Shown in pieces: positions 42,152-50,021 of a stretch of 64,000 nucleotides of DNA. Location: assembly GCA_002280555.1 (NCBI GenBank), contig NCEE01000004.1:76106-140105 (forward strand), written 5' to 3'. The DNA comes from Sphingomonas sp. 32-62-10 (GTDB taxonomy: Bacteria > Pseudomonadota > Alphaproteobacteria > Sphingomonadales > Sphingomonadaceae). Position 1 is the stretch's first letter, and each line of letters starts with the position of its first letter. The position numbers were made by a program, and so were the translations under genes. Under the pieces are notes generated by a model. That model worked only from the letters and a program-made list of their open reading frames with translations, searched no databases and was not told the DNA's origin.

Positions 42152-44236
42152 ATGGCCCTAACCTCCAGTCCCGGTCGCGGCATCGGCGCGATTGCCCGTG
42201 GCGGCGCCTTGCCGGTTGCGATCCTGTTGCTCGTGCTGCTGATGGTCGTGCCGATCCCAGCGGCCTTGCTCGACATCTTTTTCATCATGAACATCACGAT
42301 CAGCCTGGCCGTGCTGATGGTCGCGCTCAACGCGCAAAAGCCGCTCGATTTCTCGGCTTTCCCCAGCGTGCTCCTCTTCGCGACGTTGTTTCGTCTGTCG
42401 CTCAACGTTGCGTCGACGCGCGTCGTGCTGGTGCACGGGCATGAAGGCGAAGCGGCAGCCGGCCATGTCATCGAGGCGTTCGGCACCTTCCTGATCGGCG
42501 GCGATTATGTCGTCGGGCTGTTCGTGTTCACGATCCTGGTGATCATCAACATGATCGTGGTCACCAAGGGCGCGGGTCGCGTGTCCGAAGTGTCGGCCCG
42601 GTTCACGCTCGATGCCTTGCCTGGCAAGCAGATGGCGATCGACGCCGATCTCAACGCCGGTCTGCTGACCCCCGAAGAAGCCAAAGCCCGCCGCATCGAA
42701 GTGGCGACCGAGGCCGATTTCTACGGATCGATGGATGGTTCGTCCAAATTCGTGAAGGGCGATGCGATTGCCGGGCTGCTGATTCTTGCCGCCAACATCA
42801 TCGGCGGGCTGATCCTGGGCCCGATCAGCCACGGCATGACGATTGGCGATGCCGCGCAAACCTATGTGCTGCTCGCGATCGGCGATGCGCTCGTCGCGCA
42901 GATCCCGTCGCTGATGCTCTCGATTGCGGCGGCGACGATCGTCACCCGCGTCACCTCGTCGCAGGATCTGACCGGCCAGATCGGCAGCCAGTTCGGCTCG
43001 GCCAAGACCTGGACGCCGGTTGCCGCCATCCTCGCGCTGCTCGGCGTACTGCCGGGCATGCCGCATTTCATCATCCTGCCGGCCGCCGCGATTGCCGGTT
43101 TTGCCGCCTGGAAGCTGCGCCAGATTGCCCAACGCCCGGTGCCGGTCGAAGAGATCATCGCCGCCCCGGTCGATCCGTCACGGATCAGTTGGGAAGAAGT
43201 GGCAGATTCGATCCAGATCAACCTCGATATCGGCTATGGCCTCGTGCCCTTGGTCGATGAGCGCCGTGGCAGCCCATTGATGGGGCGGATTACCGGCGTC
43301 CGGCGGCAATTGTCGAAAGAGCTTGGCTTCATCGTGCCGCAAGTGCGCGTGCGCGACGATATCAATCTGTCGCCCTATACCTACCGCATCGTCGTTGGCG
43401 GGGTCGTGATTGGCGAGGATACCGTTTCGCCCGACGAGATGCTGGCGCTCGATACCGGGCAAGCGGTCGGCGGGCTGCTCGGCAAGCCGGTCAAAGATCC
43501 GACTTTCGGGCTCGATGCGACCTGGATCGCGCAGGGCGATGCCGATGCGGCGACGGGCGCTGGCTTCCTGGTCGTCGATCCCGGCACTGTCATTGCGACG
43601 CATCTCAACCATCTGCTCGGCACCAATGCCGCTGAGCTGCTCGGCCCGGACGAAGTGCAGAGCCTGCTCGATCAGCTGAAGGAACGTGCCGCCAATCTGG
43701 TCGCCGCGCTCAGCCCGACGCCGGTACCACTGACCACGCTGACGCAAGTACTTCGCGGGTTGCTGGCGGAAGGGATCGCGCTGAAGGAATTCCGCCGTAT
43801 CGCCGCCGCGATCGCCGTGGCTGCTCAGCGCACGCTCGATGCCGAGGAAATTATCGAGGCGATCCGTCCCGATCTCGGCCCGCTGATCATCCAGAAACTG
43901 TGCGGCGTGCGCGAGCCGCTGCGCGTGATGACGCTGGAGGGGCAGCTCGAAGGGCTGCTCGGCCAGGCCGCGCGCGCCGATCCGTCGCGTCGTCACACGA
44001 TCGAACCCGATCTGGGCCGCCGCATCGTCGAGGCGCTGCAACGCGCCGCCCAACCACTCGTCGCGGAGGCCAAACCCTTCGCCCTTGTTGTTCAACCCGC
44101 GATCCGCATTGCGATCCGCAAACTGGTGAAGACCTGTATGCCCGACACGCCCGTGATGAGCTTTTTCGAGGTGCCCGAGGATAAATCGGTCGAAGTTGTC
44201 GCGGTGATCGGCGCCCCCGGGGCATTGCCGGCATGA
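42152..44236 (+). CDS. flhA: Flagellar type III export protein FlhA
   Basis: The 694-residue FHIPEP family protein has about eight N-terminal membrane helices. The conserved block LSLNVASTRVVLVHGHEG (near 88-105), TKGAGRVSEVSARFTLDALPGKQMAIDAD (as TKGAGRVSEVSARF and LDALPGKQMAIDAD) and the cytoplasmic C-domain (about 320-694) are present. It forms the nonameric export gate ring. It starts three bases after the transglycosylase and overlaps fliA by ATGA. Confidence 0.97.
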   Translation: MALTSSPGRGIGAIARGGALPVAILLLVLLMVVPIPAALLDIFFIMNITISLAVLMVALNAQKPLDFSAFPSVLLFATLFRLSLNVASTRVVLVHGHEGEAAAGHVIEAFGTFLIGGDYVVGLFVFTILVIINMIVVTKGAGRVSEVSARFTLDALPGKQMAIDADLNAGLLTPEEAKARRIEVATEADFYGSMDGSSKFVKGDAIAGLLILAANIIGGLILGPISHGMTIGDAAQTYVLLAIGDALVAQIPSLMLSIAAATIVTRVTSSQDLTGQIGSQFGSAKTWTPVAAILALLGVLPGMPHFIILPAAAIAGFAAWKLRQIAQRPVPVEEIIAAPVDPSRISWEEVADSIQINLDIGYGLVPLVDERRGSPLMGRITGVRRQLSKELGFIVPQVRVRDDINLSPYTYRIVVGGVVIGEDTVSPDEMLALDTGQAVGGLLGKPVKDPTFGLDATWIAQGDADAATGAGFLVVDPGTVIATHLNHLLGTNAAELLGPDEVQSLLDQLKERAANLVAALSPTPVPLTTLTQVLRGLLAEGIALKEFRRIAAAIAVAAQRTLDAEEIIEAIRPDLGPLIIQKLCGVREPLRVMTLEGQLEGLLGQAARADPSRRHTIEPDLGRRIVEALQRAAQPLVAEAKPFALVVQPAIRIAIRKLVKTCMPDTPVMSFFEVPEDKSVEVVAVIGAPGALPA

Positions 44237-44985
44237 GCGCCCTGCCAGATCCTGCCGGTTTTGCCGTCGCGCTTGCCGCCCCGCCGCTCGTTTATGGCCG
44301 CGCCAAGCCCGATGCCAACGCGTTGGCACGCAAGCATCTGCCGCTGGTCCGGCGTGTCGCTTGGCATATTCATGGCAGCATGAGCAGCGCGGTCGAGGTG
44401 GAGGATCTGATCCAGATCGGCATGGTCGCCTTGCTCGAGGCGACCGCCACATTCGAGGATCGCGGGCAGGTAAGTTTCGAGCAATATCTGCTGACGCGGG
44501 TACGCGGCGCGATGATCGATGAACTGCGCCGCCAGGCGACGCTCACGCGCGGCGCGATGCGGCGTAGGCGCGCCTATCAGGATACGGTTACCGCGCTGAC
44601 GAACGAAACCGGCAAGCGCCCCGATGAAGCGGCTGTTGCCGAGCGGCTGGGCGTGACGCCTGAAAAACTGCGGATCGATTATGCCGCCGCCGAGCCGGTA
44701 CGGTTCGAGACGATCGATGATGTCTATTCGGACGACCTACCCTGGTTCGCGAGCGACGAGCCGAATGCCTTCGATCAGCTGGCGGAAGCCGGCACGCGCG
44801 ACACGCTTGTCGCCGCAATCGCGGCGCTGCCAGAGCGTGAGGCGCAAGTGATCCAGCTTTATTATGTCGAGGAACTGAATCTTGAGGAGATTGGGCTGGT
44901 GCTGGGCGTCGGCCCGGCCCGGATTTGTCAGATCAAGAAATCGGCGCATGACCGGCTGAAAAAAGCGCTGGCGCGGGTGATGTAA
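44233..44985 (+). CDS. fliA: Flagellar sigma factor FliA (sigma-28)
   Basis: The 250-residue protein has region 2 (KHLPLVRRVAWHIH, then VEVEDLIQIGMVALLEA), VRGAMIDELRRQATLTRGA, region 3 (NETGKRPDEAAVAERLGVTP) and region 4 (LPEREAQVIQLYYVEELNLEEIG, then CQIKKSAHDRLKKAL). This order is typical of FliA. It should transcribe late genes such as fliC. Its stop is one base from the stop of the convergent flavin oxidoreductase gene, so no terminator fits between them. Confidence 0.92.
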   Translation: MSALPDPAGFAVALAAPPLVYGRAKPDANALARKHLPLVRRVAWHIHGSMSSAVEVEDLIQIGMVALLEATATFEDRGQVSFEQYLLTRVRGAMIDELRRQATLTRGAMRRRRAYQDTVTALTNETGKRPDEAAVAERLGVTPEKLRIDYAAAEPVRFETIDDVYSDDLPWFASDEPNAFDQLAEAGTRDTLVAAIAALPEREAQVIQLYYVEELNLEEIGLVLGVGPARICQIKKSAHDRLKKALARVM

Positions 44986-44986
44986 C

Positions 44987-45925
44987 CTACCCGAAATTCC
45001 CCGGCGCCGCCATTGCTCCCATCCGCGCGGCGATGGCGTGGAATTCGGCGATGGTTTCCTCGATGATCGCTGCGACGGGTTTCACGCTGTCAATCAGCCC
45101 CGATGTCTGTCCGGCCAAGCCGACGGCGGCTTCCATATCGCCGCCGAAATAGAGATCCTGCAATCGCGCAAACGTATCGGCGGGCATCAGGCCGGCCTCG
45201 TGGATCGCGGCGGTGCGCTCGGTCTTCAGCGCGCGGATGCAGGGCGTCGATTTCTGGTTGAGCACGAGCGTGCCGGTTTCCTTCGCGTCGATGATCGCCT
45301 GCTTGTAATTGTGATGCACCGGGCTTTCGGCGGACGAGACGAACCGCGTGCCCATCTGCACCGCCTCTGCGCCCAGCGCGAAGGCGGCGGCCATGCCCTT
45401 GCCGTCGCAAATCCCGCCTGCAGCCACCAGCGGCACATCAGTGACGCGGCGGATCGCCTGGAGCAGGACGAGGGTGGAGACTTCCTCCGGATTCTTGAAG
45501 CCGCCGCCTTCAGACCCTTCGACTACCAGCCCGTCGATGCCCGCCGCCACGCATTTCATCGCGGTCTCCACCGTCGGCACCGCGTGATAGACGGTGATTC
45601 CGGCCGCTTTCAGCGGCGCGATGAACTTGGCGGGACTGCCCGCCGATGTCGTGACGAACTTCACGCCGGATTGGCAGATGAAGTGCAGCATCGCATCATC
45701 TTTCAGGAACCGGATCGGCAGGTTCACGCCGAACGGCGCGCTCGTGAGCGACGCCATTTTAACGATCTCAGCTTGGCAATTCTCGGTCTCGCCTGAGGAT
45801 GTCTCGATGATGCCCAGCCCGCCTGCATTGGACACCGCAGAGGCCAAAGCAGACCGCGCGATCCAGCCCATCGGTGCCTGGACGATCGGATAGCGCGCGC
45901 CGGTATGCGCCAGAAAACGGTTCAT
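44987..45925 (-). CDS. NAD(P)H-dependent flavin oxidoreductase / nitronate monooxygenase
   Basis: The 312-residue FMN-binding barrel begins RYPIVQAPMGWIARSALASAVSNAGGLG (in parts), with VEGSEGGGFKNPE and GGICDGKGMAAAFALGAEAVQMGTRF (parts) forming the phosphate-binding region. These are features of the 2-nitropropane dioxygenase-like family. Members oxidise nitronates or act on acyl-CoA-linked or other enoate substrates; the sequence does not decide. ATG 45925 has GGGAGG upstream. It stands alone on the minus strand between fliA and the CoA-transferase. Confidence 0.85.
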   Translation of the reverse strand: MNRFLAHTGARYPIVQAPMGWIARSALASAVSNAGGLGIIETSSGETENCQAEIVKMASLTSAPFGVNLPIRFLKDDAMLHFICQSGVKFVTTSAGSPAKFIAPLKAAGITVYHAVPTVETAMKCVAAGIDGLVVEGSEGGGFKNPEEVSTLVLLQAIRRVTDVPLVAAGGICDGKGMAAAFALGAEAVQMGTRFVSSAESPVHHNYKQAIIDAKETGTLVLNQKSTPCIRALKTERTAAIHEAGLMPADTFARLQDLYFGGDMEAAVGLAGQTSGLIDSVKPVAAIIEETIAEFHAIAARMGAMAAPGNFG

Positions 45926-46082
45926 TGAGACCTCCCCCACCTCTTTAGTTGCAGGCTCTTTGCGGGTTGGCGGCCCAAAAGAAAAGCGGGTCGCAGCCGC
46001 GCTGCATCGGCGCTAAGGCTTGGACGAACCCGATCGCCGCCAGACGAGCGTACCGACGGGCAAGGTGAGGGGCACGGGCCAG

Positions 46083-47279
46083 ATGAAACCATTAAGCGGC
46101 ATTCGCGTGCTCGATTTCGGGCGGTACATTGCCGGGCCTTACTGCGCGGCGTTGCTCGCCGATTACGGGGCCGACGTGATCCGGGTGGAGCGCGTGGGCG
46201 GCAATGAAGATCGGTTTCCGGTGCCCGTGGCCGAGGATGGGGCAGGGGCGGGGTTCCTCCAGATGAACCGGAACAAGCGCTCGCTCGCGCTGTCGCTGGG
46301 GAGTGCCGAGGGACAGGCGATCGTCAAGCGGCTCGTCGCGACCGCCGATATCGTGGTGGCCAACATGCCGGCAGACGCGCTCGCCAAGGCCGGGCTTGAT
46401 CTTGAATCGCTGCGTGTAACCAAGCCGGATATCATTCTGGTGACTGCGTCGGCGTTTGGTGAGCAAGGGCCGATGGCGGGGCGGGTGGGATTTGACGCGG
46501 TCGGGCAGGCGATGTCGGGCGTCGTGCGGCTGACGGGAACGCCCGATCAGCCTTATCGCGCACAAGTGAACTACGTCGATTTCGGCACCGCGCTCCATTG
46601 CGCGTTCGGGGCAATGGTCGCGCTGCGCGAACGCGATCGGACGGGTCTGGGCCAGCAGGTATCGGGATCGCTGCTCGGCACCGCAACCGCGATGTCGAAC
46701 GCGCTCAGCATCGATTATGCGCTAAACGGGGTGGAACGCGTGCCCATGGGCAATCGCAGCTTCGGCTCGGGCCCGACCGATGTGTTCGCGACGCGTGACG
46801 GCTGGATCATCACCCAGGTGGTGAGCAACCCGATTTTTGCGCGCTGGGCCAAGCTGGTCGGCGCGCCCGAGTTGATCGACGATCCACGCTACGTCGATGA
46901 CATGGCACGCGGCGATAATGGCGAAGCGCTGAGCGCGCGCATGGCGGCGTGGTGTGCGACCCGCACGACCGAAGAGGCGATCGAGACCTTGGGCGCGGCG
47001 CGGATTCCGGCCGGGCCGGTGCTCGATCCCTCGCAAGTCATGGCGCATCCCCAGGTGCAGGCGATGGGCTATGTCGAGCATGTTCGCTATCCAGGCACGC
47101 CCGCGCCCGCGCCGATTGTTGGCGCACCGATCGCGCTGAGCGACGCCGTGCGCGATCCGATGCAGCGCGCGCCGCAATCGGGCGAGCATAGTGCCGCGAT
47201 CCTGGCTGAACTTGGTTATAGCGCGGACGAGATCGCGGCGATGGTCGCAGCCGGTGTCGTCCAGCTAGCCAGCGCCTGA
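46083..47279 (+). CDS. Family III CoA-transferase (CaiB/BaiF type)
   Basis: The 398-residue protein begins MKPLSGIRVLDFGRYIAGPYC, with LADYGADVIRVERVGG, NRNKRSLALSL and VGFDAVGQAMSGV, all standard for this family. The catalytic aspartate is expected in NYVDFGTALHCAFGAM. It moves CoA between carboxylic acids. ATG 46083 is preferred over an upstream TTG at 46020 because homologous proteins begin with this MKPLSG-like segment. It precedes the thiolase-like gene by 11 bases, and the two should be co-transcribed. Confidence 0.9.
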   Translation: MKPLSGIRVLDFGRYIAGPYCAALLADYGADVIRVERVGGNEDRFPVPVAEDGAGAGFLQMNRNKRSLALSLGSAEGQAIVKRLVATADIVVANMPADALAKAGLDLESLRVTKPDIILVTASAFGEQGPMAGRVGFDAVGQAMSGVVRLTGTPDQPYRAQVNYVDFGTALHCAFGAMVALRERDRTGLGQQVSGSLLGTATAMSNALSIDYALNGVERVPMGNRSFGSGPTDVFATRDGWIITQVVSNPIFARWAKLVGAPELIDDPRYVDDMARGDNGEALSARMAAWCATRTTEEAIETLGAARIPAGPVLDPSQVMAHPQVQAMGYVEHVRYPGTPAPAPIVGAPIALSDAVRDPMQRAPQSGEHSAAILAELGYSADEIAAMVAAGVVQLASA

Positions 47280-47290
47280 GGATCGAGCGC

Positions 47291-48790
47291 ATGGACGCTG
47301 CACGCACTCCCGTCATCATCGGCGTCGGCCAGATCAACGACCGGACCGAAGACCCCTTTGCCGCAATGGACCCGGTCGCGTTGATGGTCGCGGCGTTACA
47401 GGCGGCTGACTGCGATGGTGGGGGCGGCTGGATAAAGGCGATCGATTCGCTCGCAGTGGTCGACCAGATTTCGTTTCGCGAGATGAACCCGCTCGTCGAT
47501 GCTGTCGCGGCGGGGCTGGGCATTGCGCCCGCCCATTGCTTCCAGACGGCAAAGCCGATGGGCGACAGCCCGGTGCGGTTGCTGAATGAGGCGGCAAACC
47601 GGATCGGCTCGGGGGAATCGATCGTAGCCGCTGTGGTCGGGGCCGAAGCGCTGCGCACGGCGGCCAAGCGCGCTGCGGCAAATGGCGGCGATGTCGATCA
47701 CAATGCCATGCGCATCCGCCATAAGGGTGTCGCGCCGATCTATCGCCAGCGTTACGGGCTCACCGCGCCGGTCGATGTCTATCCGCTCTACGAAAATGCC
47801 ACGCGATCGGCCTGGGGGCAGACGCTGGCCGAGGCACAGGCCGAAAGCGGGCGGATTTGGGCGCTGTTTTCGCAGGTGGCGACCGACAACCCGAATGCGT
47901 GGCTGCGCGCGCCCAAAAGCGTGGACGAAATCGTCACCCCGTCTCCTGCAAACCGCCCGATCGCCTTTCCTTATCCCAAGCTGATGGTTGCCAACAGCGC
48001 CGTCAATCAAGGCGCGGGGTTCATCGTCACCAGTCTGGCCCAGGCGCGGGCGCGCGGCTTTGCCGACGATCGTCTGATCTTTGTCGGCCACGGTGCTGCA
48101 GCGCACGAGCCCGATGATGTGCTGGCGCGCGATGGCTATGCGGCATCGGCGGGCATGCGGGTCTCGCTCGAACAGACTCTCGCCACCAATGGCCTGACGA
48201 TCGAAGAGATCGATCTCGCCGAGCTCTATTCCTGCTTTCCTTGCGTCCCCAAAATGGCGCGGCGGATTATCGGCTGGCCGGAAGATAGACCGGCGAGCGT
48301 CGTCGGCGGGCTCACCTTTGGCGGTGGCCCCATCGGCAATTACATGAGCCACGCCATCGCCGCGATGGTCGATCGCCTGCGCGGCGGGGACGGGCAGCAC
48401 GGCCTGCTGTTCGGCAATGGCGGCTTTGCGACCTATAACCACAGCATCGTGCTGTCGCGCGCGCCGATCCCGGGTGTCAGCTTCCCGCATGACTTCGATC
48501 ATCAGGCAGCAGCGGAGGCGCTACGCGGGCCGGTGCCGATTGTGGATCAGGATTATGCCGGGCCAGGTGTGATCGAAACCTATACCGTGTTCTACGATCG
48601 CAAAGGCGCGCCGAGCGCAGGGGTGGTCATGGCGCGGAACCCGGCCGGCGATCGCTTCCTGGCCAAGGTCCCGGGCGATGACGACGCGGGCATCGCGTTC
48701 CTCACCAACGCCGACACTGATCCGATCGGGACGTCGGGAATCGCGGTTGAGGCGGAAGATGGCCTGCACGAGTGGCGAATCACCGACTGA
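47291..48790 (+). CDS. Thiolase-fold acetyl-CoA acetyltransferase-like protein
   Basis: The 499-residue protein resembles the SCP-x/acetyl-CoA acetyltransferase branch. RTPVIIGVGQ at the start, AELYSCFPCVPKMA in the centre, GGGPIGNYMSHAIAAMVDRLR and LLFGNGGFATYNHSIVLS are the recognisable blocks. In the region that carries the nucleophilic cysteine in classical thiolases (about residue 90) it reads HCFQTAKPMGDSPVRL. Classical Cys-Ser-Ser-Gly is absent, so condensation/thiolysis by the standard mechanism is uncertain. Members often accompany CoA-transferases in fatty-acid or side-chain breakdown. Confidence 0.8.
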   Translation: MDAARTPVIIGVGQINDRTEDPFAAMDPVALMVAALQAADCDGGGGWIKAIDSLAVVDQISFREMNPLVDAVAAGLGIAPAHCFQTAKPMGDSPVRLLNEAANRIGSGESIVAAVVGAEALRTAAKRAAANGGDVDHNAMRIRHKGVAPIYRQRYGLTAPVDVYPLYENATRSAWGQTLAEAQAESGRIWALFSQVATDNPNAWLRAPKSVDEIVTPSPANRPIAFPYPKLMVANSAVNQGAGFIVTSLAQARARGFADDRLIFVGHGAAAHEPDDVLARDGYAASAGMRVSLEQTLATNGLTIEEIDLAELYSCFPCVPKMARRIIGWPEDRPASVVGGLTFGGGPIGNYMSHAIAAMVDRLRGGDGQHGLLFGNGGFATYNHSIVLSRAPIPGVSFPHDFDHQAAAEALRGPVPIVDQDYAGPGVIETYTVFYDRKGAPSAGVVMARNPAGDRFLAKVPGDDDAGIAFLTNADTDPIGTSGIAVEAEDGLHEWRITD

Positions 48791-48796
48791 CGCACG

Positions 48797-48834
48797 AAAA
48801 AACCCCGGCAGCTTTCGCCACCGGGGTTCTTTCT
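48797..48834. terminator. Bidirectional Rho-independent terminator
   Basis: The arms AACCCCGG and CCGGGGTT enclose a 12-base loop. On the minus strand the hairpin is followed by T6, giving a strong terminator for fliC. On the plus strand it is followed by TTCTTTCT, giving a weaker one for the thiolase-like gene ending at 48790. Confidence 0.88.
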
Positions 48835-48865
48835 CCGCACTCCTTTGGAAGTAAGGAGGGCCGGG

Positions 48866-48904
48866 CGGCTCCGACACCCTTGAAGGGGGGCGGTGCCGGA
48901 GCCG
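48866..48904. repeat. Stem-loop downstream of fliC
   Basis: Arms 48866-48878 and 48892-48904 (CGGCTCCGACACC against GGTGCCGGAGCCG) pair over 13 positions with one G-U. No T-tract follows in either direction. It lies just after the fliC stop and before the terminator, so it may protect the flagellin mRNA 3' end. Confidence 0.6.
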
Positions 48905-48912
48905 ATCCTTGC

Positions 48913-49722
48913 TTAGCGGAGCAGCTGGAGCACGCCCTGCTGCGACTGGTTCGCCTGGCTGATCAGCGCGGTCGATGCCTGGCTGAGGATCTGTGCACGG
49001 GCCAGTTCGGTCGTTTCGGTCGAGAAATCGACGTCTTCGATCCGGCTGCGTGCGTCGGTCAGGTTGGCGACGCTATTGGTCAGGTTGTTGACGACCGAAG
49101 CCAAACGGCTCTGGCCGGCACCCAGCGTTGCACGCGTGGTGTTGGTCGCCGTCAGCGCGGTGTCGATGGCGGTGAGTGCCGTGTTGGCACCAGCGACCGT
49201 CGAAACGTCGGCGGCAATTGCGGTCGTCAGGTCAAGACCACCGACATCAAGCGTAACAGTGTCGCCGTTGGCCGAGCCGGTCTGAATGTTGACCGTGGCG
49301 GCCGTCGTGCCGACCAGCGACACGCCGTTGAAGTTGGTGTTTGCCTGAATGTCGGTCAGCTGTGCGGTCAGCTGCGTGACTTCGGCCTGCAGGTTGGTAC
49401 GATCCCCTGCCGAATAGGTGCCCGATGCCGACTGAACGGCAACTTCACGCAGACGCTGCAGAATGTTGGTCACTTCGCCCAGCGCGCCGTCAGCGGTTTG
49501 CGACAGCGCGATGCCGTCGTTGGCGTTGCGGATTGCCTGGTTCGTGCCGCGGATCTGCGACGTGAACGAAGATGCAATGGCGAGGCCGGCGGCATCGTCC
49601 TTTGCCGAATTGATGCGCTTGCCGGTCGACAGGCGCTCAATGCTGTTGGTCAGCGCCTGGCTGGCGCGGTTGTTTGCGTTGCTGGCCTTCAGCGCCGCGA
49701 CGTTGGTTCCAATAACAGTCAT
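48913..49722 (-). CDS. fliC: Flagellin
   Basis: The 269-residue protein has only the conserved D0/D1 coiled-coil ends: VIGTNVAALKASNANNRASQ, then TGKRINSAKDDAAGLAIA near the N-terminus, and IEDVDFSTETTELARAQILSQAST, then QSQQGVLQLLR at the C-terminus. The middle part has no large surface domain, so this is a compact flagellin. ATG 49722 follows GGAGATA; the frame upstream to 49764 lacks a ribosome site. It is divergent from the activator gene. Confidence 0.95.
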   Translation of the reverse strand: MTVIGTNVAALKASNANNRASQALTNSIERLSTGKRINSAKDDAAGLAIASSFTSQIRGTNQAIRNANDGIALSQTADGALGEVTNILQRLREVAVQSASGTYSAGDRTNLQAEVTQLTAQLTDIQANTNFNGVSLVGTTAATVNIQTGSANGDTVTLDVGGLDLTTAIAADVSTVAGANTALTAIDTALTATNTTRATLGAGQSRLASVVNNLTNSVANLTDARSRIEDVDFSTETTELARAQILSQASTALISQANQSQQGVLQLLR

Positions 49723-50021
49723 GGTCGTATCTCCATTTGCCTGACGCTCCCTGTCGCCCCCCATCGGAAGAGCCGAGCCGTCAGCAGGGTAAACGACCGC
49801 TGCGCGCCGACATTAAGCAGAATTACAAACCACGTTGATCGCGATGCTGGGGGCAGGGGGCCGAAATTTGCCGGATCATGCCGCAAAACTGAGGCAGCAA
49901 AGGGAATTACCCCCTGTCGCGACCCCGGCGGCAAGCCGGAAAATAATTGCCGGACGGTGACATGATTAACGGTTGATTTACCGTAATTGCCGCATGTCTC
50001 CCTTACACAAGGGGAAAACCA
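49723..50021. promoter_or_regulatory. Divergent region between fliC and the sigma-54 activator gene
   Basis: These 299 bases should hold the promoters of both genes. A spaced inverted repeat ACGGT-N6-ACCGT lies at 49969-49984, about 40 bases before the activator start, and might be a self-regulation site. I found no perfect sigma-54 or sigma-28 promoter for fliC. One sigma-54-like sequence at 49816-49832 has one base too many between its two boxes. No further gene is visible. Confidence 0.4.

Noticed and set aside
43178..44452. 424-codon open frame on the minus strand opposite flhA and fliA
   Set aside because: Fully antisense to two clear flagellar genes, and no protein-like motif.
49816..49832. 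Sigma-54-like sequence upstream of fliC (TGG and TGC boxes on the minus strand)
   Set aside because: The spacing between GG and GC is 11 instead of 10, and the central bases do not match. FliA is the likelier factor for fliC.
49969..49984. ACGGT-N6-ACCGT inverted repeat as activator binding site
   Set aside because: Arms of only five bases occur by chance; kept only as a note under the intergenic entry.
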